NCBI RefSeq assembly: GCF_900167945.1
Contig: NZ_FUZA01000001.1
Location: forward strand, 496,001-560,000
From: Dyadobacter psychrophilus
GTDB lineage: Bacteria > Bacteroidota > Bacteroidia > Cytophagales > Spirosomataceae
DNA: 64,000 nucleotides
Direction: 5' to 3'
Program-made: the position numbers and the translations under genes
The notes under the pieces: generated by a model
Databases searched by the model: none
Seen by the model: the letters and a program-made list of their open reading frames with translations, nothing else
What the model was told of the DNA's origin: nothing
In this document: positions 51,718-60,002 of the stretch, one piece after another
How the letters are laid out: each line of letters starts with the position of its first letter
How positions within the stretch are numbered: position 1 is the first letter of the stretch

Positions 51718-52038
51718 CTATTGCTTTTTAGCAGCTTTCAGCGAGTCGGCTTTGCTTGTTTTGAAACGTTTGTCCGGCGTGCCGTCTTTTTTCAAGTTCT
51801 TGTTTTCACTGTAACGTTTATCCGGAGTTCCGTCGGCTTTGAGTTTTTTGTTCTCTGAATATCGCTTATCGGGCGTTCCATCCGCTTTTACTTTAATGCT
51901 TGTTTTGTCTTTTCCAGTCTGCTTTGTGGCTACGGTTGTTTTGTTTGTAGCAGGTTTAGCCGGTGTTGCAGTTTGTGCAAATGCGGGAGCCGCAAAGGCC
52001 ATGAAGGCTAGCAAAATAAATGCTCTCAAATTTTTCAT
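51718..52038 (-). CDS. Small secreted protein with three GTPDKRY repeats
   Basis: 106 residues from MKNLRAFILLAFMAFAAPAF (signal peptide to AFAQ). A Lys/Thr/Ala-rich spacer is followed by three tandem 16-residue repeats: VKADGTPDKRYSENK, LKADGTPDKRYSENK, LKKDGTPDKRFKTSK, then SLKAAKKQ. Lys and charged residues dominate; no enzymatic motif. Such G-T-P-D-x-R-(Y/F) repeats occur in short Bacteroidota secreted proteins of unknown role, possibly binding an anionic surface. Own terminator downstream. Confidence 0.8.
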   Translation of the reverse strand: MKNLRAFILLAFMAFAAPAFAQTATPAKPATNKTTVATKQTGKDKTSIKVKADGTPDKRYSENKKLKADGTPDKRYSENKNLKKDGTPDKRFKTSKADSLKAAKKQ

Positions 52039-52223
52039 TTTTTTCGGATTAATGTGAGCGATAGCTGTTTGTAATGATCTAATGTACAATTAAGAACCAA
52101 ATATCATGCCGCTTCTCATCGCAAAAGGAAAATTAATAACAATTTAATACAAAAAAACAATCGGCAGTAATCACTTCTGCATGCTTCGACCAACTATGCA
52201 TTATAAGCGAAACTAATAATTTA

Positions 52224-52231
52224 TATCTTTG
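52224..52231 (+). promoter_or_regulatory. -7 promoter box of oxyR
   Basis: TATCTTTG matches TAnnTTTG exactly, 34 bases before the oxyR ATG. No clear -33 box. Confidence 0.45.
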
Positions 52232-52265
52232 CATCAATACAATCTATCAACACTCCTCGTACCTT

Positions 52266-53198
52266 ATGAATATCCAACAGCTGGAATACATTGTAGCCGT
52301 GGATAATTACCGGCATTTTGTGCAGGCAGCGGAACATTGCAACGTGACTCAGCCTACCCTTTCCATGATGATCCGGAAGCTGGAAGAAGAATTGTCAGTC
52401 AAAATTTTCGACAGGACTAAGCAACCCATTGTCCCCACCGGCATAGGCCGCGAAATTATCGATCAGGCCAAAACAATTCTGCGCGAAGCATCCAGGATGA
52501 ATGAGATCGCGAAGCATTTCAATGGTGATTTGTCGGGCGAATTGCGGATCGGGATAATCCCCACCATTGCGCCGTATTTGCTGCCACATTTTGTTAATCC
52601 CTTTATTACTAATTACCCGGATATCAAGCTTCATGTTTCCGAGATGATTACGGAGCGCATTATTACCGAATTGAAACAGGGCAATCTGGATGTTGGGATC
52701 ATTGCGTCGCTGTCCGAAGAAAGCAGTTTGCAGGAAATTCCGTTATATAGAGAGCGCTTTTACGCCTATGTTTCTGAAAACACCGATTTGTATGCCAAAA
52801 AATACATCTTACCGGCGGATATTGAGCCTAATGAGCTGTGGCTTTTGGAAGAAGGACATTGCTTTCGCACACAGATCCAGCGTTTGTGTGAACTAAGCAG
52901 GAACAGTCAGTTTGGCAGCAGTTTCAGTTACCGGTCGGGCAGCATTGAAACATTGATCCGGATGGTTGAGAAGAATGGCGGCATCACGATACTGCCTGAA
53001 ATGGCCGTTATGGAGCTTTCAGATGAGCGGAAAAAGCACATTCGAAACTTCCAGTTCCCGGAACCGGCGCGAGAAGTTTGCCTGCTTGTGAATCGCGAGC
53101 AAATGAAATCGAGACTGATCGATGCGTTGAAAACAGGGATTACTGCATATTTGCCACAGGAAATTTTTGAAACAAATACCGAATTAAGGATTTTATAA
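52266..53198 (+). CDS. oxyR: OxyR-type LysR regulator
   Basis: 310 residues. N-terminal winged helix (MNIQQLEYIVAVDNYRHFVQ, TQPTLSMMIRKLEEELSVKI) and LysR substrate domain. Cys199 in LLEEGHCFRTQ and Cys208 in QRLCELS occupy exactly the spacing and, for Cys199, the numbering of the peroxide-sensing pair of E. coli OxyR, so a disulfide switch is expected. It would activate catalase/peroxidase and related genes; none lies in the window. A methyltransferase gene follows after 6 bases. Confidence 0.92.
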   Translation: MNIQQLEYIVAVDNYRHFVQAAEHCNVTQPTLSMMIRKLEEELSVKIFDRTKQPIVPTGIGREIIDQAKTILREASRMNEIAKHFNGDLSGELRIGIIPTIAPYLLPHFVNPFITNYPDIKLHVSEMITERIITELKQGNLDVGIIASLSEESSLQEIPLYRERFYAYVSENTDLYAKKYILPADIEPNELWLLEEGHCFRTQIQRLCELSRNSQFGSSFSYRSGSIETLIRMVEKNGGITILPEMAVMELSDERKKHIRNFQFPEPAREVCLLVNREQMKSRLIDALKTGITAYLPQEIFETNTELRIL

Positions 53199-53204
53199 AA
53201 AGCC

Positions 53205-53840
53205 ATGAGCATTGATAATACGCAAAAAGCTTACGACAAATGGTCGGAGCAATATGACACAAATGTGAACAAAACACGTGATCTGGAAGCGGTCGCACTT
53301 CGCCGGATCTTCGTTGATCAGACTTTTGAAAATATCCTGGAAATCGGCTGCGGCACGGGAAAGAATTCGCAATGGCTGATCACCAAAACAAAAAAACTCG
53401 TCGGTGCAGATCTTTCAGCGGAAATGCTCGCAAAAGCCAAGGAAAAATTGTCCGGCTCCGATGCCACATTCATCCAGGCCGACATTACGAAGGACTGGAA
53501 TTTCACAAATGACAAATTCGACCTGATCACATTCAGCCTCGTCTTAGAACACATCGAAAATCTCGACTTCGTTTTCAGCGAAGTGAGCCAAAAGCTCTCT
53601 GACAATGGAAAAGTCTATCTGGGCGAACTTCACCCATTCAAACAATATTCCGGCTCCAAAGCCCGCTTCGAAACCGAAGAAGGTCAAACCGTAGTGCCTT
53701 GCTACATTCACAATGTCTCAGATTTCACTGAAGCCGCATCAAAACACGGCCTTAAAATTGTAGAAATCCATGAGTTTTTCGATGAAGACGATCGGACAAG
53801 GATTCCCAGAATTCTGGCTTTGGTGTTTGGGAAGAGTTGA
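53205..53840 (+). CDS. Class I SAM-dependent methyltransferase
   Basis: 211 residues with motif I ILEIGCGTGKNSQWL, then VGADLSAEMLAKAKEKL and FDLITFSLVLEHIENL, the usual Rossmann methyltransferase blocks (UbiE/BioC-like). Substrate unknown. Its start lies 6 bases after the oxyR stop, so the two are likely co-transcribed. Confidence 0.87.
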   Translation: MSIDNTQKAYDKWSEQYDTNVNKTRDLEAVALRRIFVDQTFENILEIGCGTGKNSQWLITKTKKLVGADLSAEMLAKAKEKLSGSDATFIQADITKDWNFTNDKFDLITFSLVLEHIENLDFVFSEVSQKLSDNGKVYLGELHPFKQYSGSKARFETEEGQTVVPCYIHNVSDFTEAASKHGLKIVEIHEFFDEDDRTRIPRILALVFGKS

Positions 53841-53855
53841 TTACGTCTCAATAAA

Positions 53856-53888
53856 TTGGGGAGGTTTTAGCGAATAAAACCTCCCCAA
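53856..53888. terminator. Bidirectional terminator overlapping the 3' end of the ATPase gene
   Basis: TTGGGGAGGTTTTA (53856-53869) and TAAAACCTCCCCAA (53875-53888) form a 14-base-pair stem with a five-base loop. The stop codon and last codons of the convergent ATPase gene (…WGGFIR) lie inside the stem. Confidence 0.8.
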
Positions 53889-55048
53889 ATGAACCCTTCG
53901 AATTTTTTAACAGGATGTCTTCCTATCACAAATGATTTAGTGATTTCCAGATTTTTGGCAAGGGATTGAACATTTTTCAAATCAGCTTCTGTTGCTGTTT
54001 CTTTCACTTCGAATGAATATTCTTTATCGACTATAAAGTCGATTTCCCGACCCGTTTTGAGCTGATAATAAGCCACTTCACCTTTATGAAGCAATTGATT
54101 AAACACCGCATTTTCGAATTTAGACCCGCTTCCCAGTTCGCCGGATAATGACGCAATGCCGTTATCCAGAAAATAAACTTTCTTTGCTTTGACAATCTCG
54201 CGATCGGGGCTTCTGGAGAGAACCGGAATCGTTCTGATGAGGTAACTCTTTTCAAGAAGATCTAAATAATTTTCGACAAGATTGCGGGATAGGCTCGTCA
54301 TACTGGCCAGCTTTGAAATATCGAGCTTCGTCCCTACCCGGATTGACAGTAATTTAATCAGGGTAAAAATATCGATTGGACTTCTAATGTCTGCTAAAAC
54401 GCTCAAATCGTAATTGATATAAGAGCTAAGTATGTCCTTTACAAGATCCTTTTTTTCATCCTCAGATTTTGCAAGAACGACTTCCGGAAAGCCACCAAAA
54501 TTAATGTATTCATCATAAAGAACTCTGAGGCGCTCATATTCCGAGGGTACATATGTAGCAGCTTGATCGAAATTTAACGGTATTGCATTCACATCTTTGA
54601 ATGCCAGTAACTCACCAAAGTCCAGCGGAAAAAGCTCAAAGATTTTCTTACGACCCGCCAGCGATTCCGAAAACTGATTTTTCATGTAATAGGCACTGGA
54701 ACCTGTTACGATGAATTTTATATCATAATGGTCATAAAGATATTTAATTACGCTCGGCAAATTTCGCAGCAACTGAATCTCATCAATCGCTATCAAAACT
54801 TTTTTGCTAAAATCTACTCCCTGCAATTTCAAAGCAGCGATGATTCCCTCATAATTAGGCTGAGCGAAAAACGCTCTGTTATCAATCCGTTCGAGGTCGT
54901 AATAAAGCTTCTGAGAAATATCTGATTCGGCAAGAAGCTGTTTTAGCAGCGACGTTTTTCCTGTCCTTCGCATTCCCGTCAACACAGTTATCTGTCTTCG
55001 GGATAAATGTTCTAGTAGTTCTGGGTAAATTTTTCGAGGTAAAAACAT
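53867..55048 (-). CDS. AAA ATPase with DUF4143 domain
   Basis: 393 residues. Walker A GMRRTGKTSLLKQL near residue 25-38 and Walker B VLIAIDEIQLLRNL, sensor TGSSAYYMKN, then the DUF4143 C-terminal domain (LDFGELLAFKD; DISKLASMTSLSRNLVENYL; IVKAKKVYFLDNGIASLSGE; VAYYQLKTGREIDFIVDKEY). The DUF4143 end carries a nuclease-like K-x-G-x-E-I-D-F pattern. Function of this family is not settled; it is a frequently transferred gene. The preceding 120 bases are very AT-rich. Confidence 0.87.
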   Translation of the reverse strand: MFLPRKIYPELLEHLSRRQITVLTGMRRTGKTSLLKQLLAESDISQKLYYDLERIDNRAFFAQPNYEGIIAALKLQGVDFSKKVLIAIDEIQLLRNLPSVIKYLYDHYDIKFIVTGSSAYYMKNQFSESLAGRKKIFELFPLDFGELLAFKDVNAIPLNFDQAATYVPSEYERLRVLYDEYINFGGFPEVVLAKSEDEKKDLVKDILSSYINYDLSVLADIRSPIDIFTLIKLLSIRVGTKLDISKLASMTSLSRNLVENYLDLLEKSYLIRTIPVLSRSPDREIVKAKKVYFLDNGIASLSGELGSGSKFENAVFNQLLHKGEVAYYQLKTGREIDFIVDKEYSFEVKETATEADLKNVQSLAKNLEITKSFVIGRHPVKKFEGFIWGGFIR

Positions 55049-55057
55049 TCGGCGCTA

Positions 55058-55107
55058 AAATAGTATTACTATAAGAGGTTTAAAACACAAAAATAGCAAT
55101 ACTATTT
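55058..55107. repeat. Inverted repeat upstream of the ATPase gene
   Basis: AAATAGTATT (55058-55067) and AATACTATTT (55098-55107), perfect 10-base arms, 9 bases before the ATPase start codon on the minus strand; a further AGTATT lies at about 55129. Looks like an operator pair, but AT-rich sequence makes chance repeats more likely. Confidence 0.4.
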
Positions 55108-55169
55108 TACTCATTCACAACTAAAAAAGTATTATTTATAGGTAATAATAATATTATGCGAATGATTTA

Positions 55170-56885
55170 TTATACTTTGCTAATTTTATGCTGTAAATAC
55201 GCCTCCATCCTGCTCAAATCAAACGCATTAAACGTCATGTCCTTCGTCAGACCGCCTTTCCTGGCAACGGCAACGCCGTAATGCATGTCAAAATAGCCTT
55301 CTTTGGAGTGGGCGTCGGGGTTGATGCTGAGTAGGACGCCTTTTTCCATGCAGTAGGAAATCCAGCGCCAGTCGAGGTCGAGGCGCCAGGGTGAGGCGTT
55401 GATTTCTACGACCACCTGGTGTTCGGCACAGGCATCGATAATGGCTTTGTGATCTATCGGATAGCCTTCGCGGGAGAGCAGTAAGCGGCCGGTTGGGTGG
55501 CCCAAAATCGTTGTATACGGGTTTTCAATGGCTCTAAGCAAGCGCGTAGTGGCTTTTTCTAGCGACATTGTAAGGTTACTATGCACCGATGCAACAATGT
55601 AATCGAATGAAGCGAGAATTTCAGTCGGGTAATCCAGTGAGCCGTCTCCCAAAATGTCGGATTCAATCCCTTTTAAAATCTTGAATGGCTTTTCGGGATT
55701 TTCCGTCGCGAACCGTGCATTCAGTTTTGCAATTTCCTCATGCTGACGAATGACGTCTTCAATTTTTAACCCTTGCGCATATGTGGCAGTCTGCGAGTGA
55801 TCGGCGATTCCGAGATACTCAAAGCCCAGTTCCCGGCAGTAAAGCGCCATTTGTTCCAATGTGTGCTGACCGTCCGAATATGTACTGTGATTATGCAAAA
55901 TCCCTTTCAGGTCGTCCCATGTAATGAGCTGATCCGTTGAATGTGTTTCGGCCCAGGTGAATTCATTCGCTCCCTCCCGCATTTCCGGGACAATGTATGG
56001 CAAGCCTGCCTTTTGATAAATAACTTCCTCATTCTCTGCCTCTTCATAATAAGCCTGGCGCCAGATCGTGCTGCCTGATGGTGTGGGATAACCCAGGTGC
56101 AAAGCATCGGAAGTCTCAATAAACAATTCATTTACAACGCGTTCAGGTTTCGCAGCAACTATTTCAATGTCAACCGCCACATCCTGCACATTACCGCGCC
56201 ACACAAAAGGCGACGACCGTTTTTCATCCTGAACAAGGATTTCAATGTCACCAATGAATGTTTGCAGCAAAGCCGGGGAATCCGTTCCGACGAGGATTTT
56301 GATCGTATCCACAATCTCCGCCCTGCGTCGGATATCGCCAGCGACTTCAACCTGTTCAAAGCTTTTTTTCAGCTCTCTGATGATCATTTCAGCAATCACT
56401 TCCGCCTTGTCCATCCGCAGTTTACCAGCCTGATCTTTCAGAAATGCCAGCGAATCAATGATCTTTTGCTGAATGCTTCCGCCGAAACCTTTAAGTTTGG
56501 CAACGGTGCCATTCAGACAAGCCAGTTCGAGTTCGTGCAGGTTATCAATGCCGAGTTCCTGCCACAGCACCGCGATTTTTTTAGGTCCTATACCCTTGAT
56601 ATTGAACATTTCCATCACACCCAACGGCGTGTTACGAAGCAGTTCTTCGAGCTCTGGAAATGTTCCCGTTTTTGCAATCTGAACGATCTTACCCGCAGTG
56701 CTTTTACCGATTCCCTGCAATTTTGTAAGCTCCTGCTCCGTCATATGTTGGAGCTCTCCTTCCTTATATTTATCCAGGTAAAAAGCCGCAATAGAATATC
56801 CCTTGATCTTGAAAGGGTCTGCGCCGTGCAGTTCCATCAATTTGGCGGTTAATTCCAGGATCTCTACAATTTCAGGATTGCTCAT
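55170..56885 (-). CDS. polX: PolX-type protein with PHP domain; polymerase metal site appears altered
   Basis: 571 residues. Helix-hairpin-helix motifs at about 56-67 (LQGIGKSTAGKI) and 96-107 (IKGIGPKKIAVL), a Pol beta-like nucleotidyltransferase region (183-243) and a C-terminal PHP domain with HNHSTYSDG (His331, His333) and ADHS (Asp362, His363). Where active family members have a G-D-x-D metal motif after RR...E, this protein has RRRAEIVDTIKILVG (187-200 region): one Asp remains and the other position is Lys. A third acidic position (VDIEIV, 238-243) is present. PHP looks intact, so it may act as exonuclease/phosphoesterase in base-excision repair. Confidence 0.85.
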   Translation of the reverse strand: MSNPEIVEILELTAKLMELHGADPFKIKGYSIAAFYLDKYKEGELQHMTEQELTKLQGIGKSTAGKIVQIAKTGTFPELEELLRNTPLGVMEMFNIKGIGPKKIAVLWQELGIDNLHELELACLNGTVAKLKGFGGSIQQKIIDSLAFLKDQAGKLRMDKAEVIAEMIIRELKKSFEQVEVAGDIRRRAEIVDTIKILVGTDSPALLQTFIGDIEILVQDEKRSSPFVWRGNVQDVAVDIEIVAAKPERVVNELFIETSDALHLGYPTPSGSTIWRQAYYEEAENEEVIYQKAGLPYIVPEMREGANEFTWAETHSTDQLITWDDLKGILHNHSTYSDGQHTLEQMALYCRELGFEYLGIADHSQTATYAQGLKIEDVIRQHEEIAKLNARFATENPEKPFKILKGIESDILGDGSLDYPTEILASFDYIVASVHSNLTMSLEKATTRLLRAIENPYTTILGHPTGRLLLSREGYPIDHKAIIDACAEHQVVVEINASPWRLDLDWRWISYCMEKGVLLSINPDAHSKEGYFDMHYGVAVARKGGLTKDMTFNAFDLSRMEAYLQHKISKV

Positions 56886-57055
56886 GTTATTTCAGGTTAA
56901 AGAATTCTTTGCGAATTACGATTTATGTCTCAGCATTTGCAAATATCGGGTAAGTAGTCCATTTTTTCCTTTAAGTAGTTATAGTATTAGCTTGTCTTAA
57001 ATAGAAAAAACTTTAAACAAAACAGCCCTGTCCGGGACATAAATAGGATTACCAA

Positions 57056-58330
57056 ATGAGCATTGACCAATTAAAAAATTACCGCAGCGAGATCCATAAC
57101 CATTTAACAACCGAGCTGCTCCCTTTTTGGGAAAGCAGATGTGTAGACAAAGAAAATGGCGGCTTCATCACCCATTTCGACAATGCAGGAAATGATTCCG
57201 GCGAAGATGAAAAATCACTCATTGCGCAAACACGGACCGTTTTTACATTCTCCTCCGCGCACAGGGCGGGCTATGGCGACGGCCGTTATGCCGCAGTTGC
57301 AAGCCATGGTGTCGATTTCCTCATAAACAAAATGTGGGATGAGGAAAACGGCGGCTTTTACTGGTTAATGGACCGCAAGGGCAATGTTAAGATTGATGAA
57401 AAGATTGTTTACGGACACAGTTTCGCGATTTACAGTCTGGCCGAATACACATTGGCAACAGGTGATCCACGCGGTTTGGAATATGCTGAAAAGGTTTTTG
57501 ATTTATTACAAATACACGGCGCAGACACATATTATGGCGGTTATTTTGAAATGTTCCACCGCAACTGGGAGCTGAAAGGCAATGGCCCGGCGGGAGGTGA
57601 CCGCAAAACTTTGGATGCGCATATGCATTTGATGGAAGCATTCACCACATTATATGAAGCGAGCCAGAAGCAGGTGCATAAGCGCAAGCTGATGGAAATT
57701 ATTGAGCTGCTTTTGCATAAAATCATGCATCCCCAATACAAAACGGGCATTCCGCAATTCTGGGCAGACTGGACGGTGGCGCCGCAGATCAAGTTTGACA
57801 TTATCTGGGGCTGGGACCGGTTTTCGGAAGACGGCATGAAAAGCTCTGCCGAAGACAACACGAGTTACGGCCATAATGTGGAATTTGCATGGCTTCTCAT
57901 GCACGCGCTTGACATTGCAGGCGTACCCTATGACGCATATCAGGAACAACTTTTGGCTTCCTATGATCACGCAGTGGAGCACGGCATCGACTGGGAATTT
58001 GGCGGCGTGTATGTGGAAGGCTCGCATGCGGGTGAAGTTTACGACCGCGAAAAGGAATTCTGGCAGCAGGCGGAAGTGATCATTGGTATGTTGGATGCTT
58101 ACCGCGTTTATGGAGATGAAAAATATCTGAAAGCCTATAATGCAACCCACCGCTTTGTCTTTGATCACATGATCCATCATGAAGTGGGCGAATGGTTACC
58201 TCTGCTCACACGCCAGGGCGAGCCGATCTGGAAGCATATGAGCCATTCCTGGAAGGTAAATTACCATTCTGTACGTTCCATGGTGCAGGGCATAGTGCGG
58301 TTGGATAAGCTCATTGCACAGGCTAATTAA
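57056..58330 (+). CDS. AGE-family epimerase, cellobiose 2-epimerase-like
   Basis: 424 residues of the N-acylglucosamine 2-epimerase (alpha/alpha)6 barrel family. Key segments: FWESRCVDKENGGFITHFDN, RTVFTFSSAHRAGYGDGRYA, KIVYGHSFAIYSLAEYTLAT, TLDAHMHLMEAFTTLYEASQ, SYGHNVEFAWLLMHALDIAG, WKVNYHSVRSMVQGIVRLDK; the conserved His residues in YGHS, AHMH, GHN and NYHS match the catalytic set. Cellobiose 2-epimerases convert cellobiose to glucosyl-mannose; Dyadobacter and relatives carry such genes. Assignment to cellobiose rather than N-acylglucosamine is by similarity of motifs only. Confidence 0.82.
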   Translation: MSIDQLKNYRSEIHNHLTTELLPFWESRCVDKENGGFITHFDNAGNDSGEDEKSLIAQTRTVFTFSSAHRAGYGDGRYAAVASHGVDFLINKMWDEENGGFYWLMDRKGNVKIDEKIVYGHSFAIYSLAEYTLATGDPRGLEYAEKVFDLLQIHGADTYYGGYFEMFHRNWELKGNGPAGGDRKTLDAHMHLMEAFTTLYEASQKQVHKRKLMEIIELLLHKIMHPQYKTGIPQFWADWTVAPQIKFDIIWGWDRFSEDGMKSSAEDNTSYGHNVEFAWLLMHALDIAGVPYDAYQEQLLASYDHAVEHGIDWEFGGVYVEGSHAGEVYDREKEFWQQAEVIIGMLDAYRVYGDEKYLKAYNATHRFVFDHMIHHEVGEWLPLLTRQGEPIWKHMSHSWKVNYHSVRSMVQGIVRLDKLIAQAN

Positions 58331-58483
58331 GGTTTTGCAAGTAAATATTTGGACACCTTCGGGAAAATTCTTACTCACAACCGTCCAGAACCTAATGGAA
58401 TGCCATTGGAATGATTGTTGCCCATGTTTCATCAGTCGCATGCTTTTAACCAAGCATATTTTTTAATTTAAATTGACGAAATC

Positions 58484-58681
58484 ATGAGTGCTTTCACACA
58501 ACAAGTAAAAGGAAACTGGAATGAGCTGAAAGGCAAGTTCAAGCAACAATATGCGGATTTGACTGACGATGACCTGTTATATGAAGATGGAAAAGAAGAC
58601 GAGCTTCTTGGAAAACTTCAAAAGAAACTAGGTAAGACCCGCGAAGAAGTGGAAAGTGAAGTAGATAGATGGTCGAGATAG
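58484..58681 (+). CDS. CsbD-family stress protein
   Basis: 65 residues: [57 protein letters not shown]. The CsbD pattern (W-N-x-x-K-G-K-x-K) is clear. General-stress protein of unknown mechanism in many bacteria. Followed by a strong terminator. Confidence 0.88.
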   Translation: MSAFTQQVKGNWNELKGKFKQQYADLTDDDLLYEDGKEDELLGKLQKKLGKTREEVESEVDRWSR

Positions 58682-58714
58682 ATCCAGTTTTTAGATTGAG
58701 TAAATAATAGGTTG

Positions 58715-58748
58715 AGAGCCCCGGGATTACGTTCCGGGGCTCTTTTTT
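58715..58748 (+). terminator. Rho-independent terminator after csbD
   Basis: AGAGCCCCGG (58715-58724) and CCGGGGCTCT (58734-58743), 10-base-pair G+C-rich stem followed by TTTTTT. Confidence 0.9.
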
Positions 58749-58811
58749 GTAGTAGGAAGCGCTCGCATCGCCCTTTTAAATTTATCTTTCACATAAAAAT
58801 TTCTTCTCCGC

Positions 58812-59789
58812 ATGAATCCAAATGAAATACCGGTCGGCATAGTTGGTTTGGGATTAATGGGCTGTAGCATTGTTACCTGCCTGCTGATTGCTGGACATCC
58901 GGTGGTTGCGGTCGCTCCTATCAGTGCCGATTTGCTTCATGCGGAAAAACGGATTCGCGAACATCTCGAAAATGCAAGGGAAAAAGGGCTCATTACCAAC
59001 GATCCGGATTTTTATTTCCAAAATCTGGTGATTACGGAGGATTACAATGAGCTGAAAGCTTGCAAAATCGTCAATGAATGCACGATTGAGAACATTGATA
59101 TTAAAGAGTCTGTCTATAAAAAAGTAGAGGCCGTTATCGCGCCTGATGCACTGCTGTCCAGCAACACTTCCGCTATTCCGATAAGTCAGTTACAAAAATT
59201 AACGCTTCATCCTGAGCGATTTCTGGGGTTACATTGGACAGAGCCTGCGCATACCACGCGGTTTCTTGAGATAATCTGTGGGGACGACACGGACATTAAG
59301 AACGGCGAATATTTGTATGAGCTTTCCCACAAATGGGGAAAAGAACCGATCCTTGTAAGGAAAGACATTGCTGGATTTATCACCAACCGGCTTATGTACG
59401 CCATGTATCGCGAAGCCATCAGCCTGGTTGAAAACGGTTACGCAACTATTGAGGACGTTGACCGCTCCTGTCGAAACAATGCTGGTTATTTTATGACGCT
59501 CGTGGGCGTATTCCGCTGGATGGACCTCACGGGCGTTCCTGCCTACCACACGGTTATGAAAAACCTGCTTCCGACATTGAACAACAGCACCGAAGTCCCT
59601 GAACTCATCGACAAAGTGGTCCGCGAAGGCGGCCGCGGCGTTTCCAACTCCCACGGTTTCTACGACTACGAACCCGGCGAAGCCGAAGTCTGGGAAGAAA
59701 CATTTAAAGAATTCACTTACGAAATCAGGCAACTTGCGCTAAAATATCCTGCGGATGTGGTGAAGAAGCGTTTGGCGGAAAAGCGTTAA
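58812..59789 (+). CDS. 3-hydroxyacyl-CoA dehydrogenase, NAD-binding family
   Basis: 325 residues with an N-terminal Rossmann motif GIVGLGLMGCSIV, SSNTSAIPISQL, the catalytic region RFLGLHWTEPAH and the C-terminal helical domain (RKDIAGFITNRLMYAMYREA, GVFRWMDLTGVPAYH). Single-function size (about 280-330) rather than the fused FadB form. Expected to oxidise a 3-hydroxyacyl-CoA; 3-hydroxybutyryl-CoA is plausible. The His in LHWTEP is the catalytic residue of the family. Confidence 0.88.
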   Translation: MNPNEIPVGIVGLGLMGCSIVTCLLIAGHPVVAVAPISADLLHAEKRIREHLENAREKGLITNDPDFYFQNLVITEDYNELKACKIVNECTIENIDIKESVYKKVEAVIAPDALLSSNTSAIPISQLQKLTLHPERFLGLHWTEPAHTTRFLEIICGDDTDIKNGEYLYELSHKWGKEPILVRKDIAGFITNRLMYAMYREAISLVENGYATIEDVDRSCRNNAGYFMTLVGVFRWMDLTGVPAYHTVMKNLLPTLNNSTEVPELIDKVVREGGRGVSNSHGFYDYEPGEAEVWEETFKEFTYEIRQLALKYPADVVKKRLAEKR

Positions 59790-59798
59790 CCTTGTATT

Positions 59799-59960
59799 CT
59801 ATTTGGCAGGGAATTTCTTGTAGATATCACCTCTTGACTGGATGGTAATGATGGAAACGATTTTAAGCTTTCCTTTCCATCCCCCGATCCTTTTTACTGA
59901 AAAACTGGTTCTTCATATAAGACTTCGTTAGCTTTGGACGGCTGGCTTTCAGGCTGCCAG
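59799..59960 (-). pseudogene. Possible decayed reading-frame fragment between HCDH and cydA genes
   Basis: In the 213-base gap the minus strand shows two protein-like pieces in different frames: ANEVLYEEPVFQ, and downstream VKRIGGWKGKLKIVSIITIQ then SRGDIYKKFPAK and a TAG at 59799-59801. The joined piece looks like the end of a small protein interrupted by a frameshift. I could not assign a family. Nothing else is visible in this gap. Confidence 0.3.
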
Positions 59961-60002
59961 GGGCTTTGAATGCTTCCTATTTTTTAGTAAAATAATTCCA
60001 CA

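Noticed and set aside
56097-56852. 251-codon plus-strand frame across polX
   Set aside because: Antisense to the confirmed PolX coding frame; composition is phenylalanine- and histidine-rich as expected for an antisense shadow.
57650-58180. 176-codon minus-strand frame inside the epimerase gene
   Set aside because: Antisense to a gene with all family motifs.
59799-59960. Toxin-like ending (KLKIVSIITIQ) in the gap before cydA
   Set aside because: It has a RelE-like feel but no start, no antitoxin and a frameshift; kept only as a low-confidence remnant, not as a toxin.
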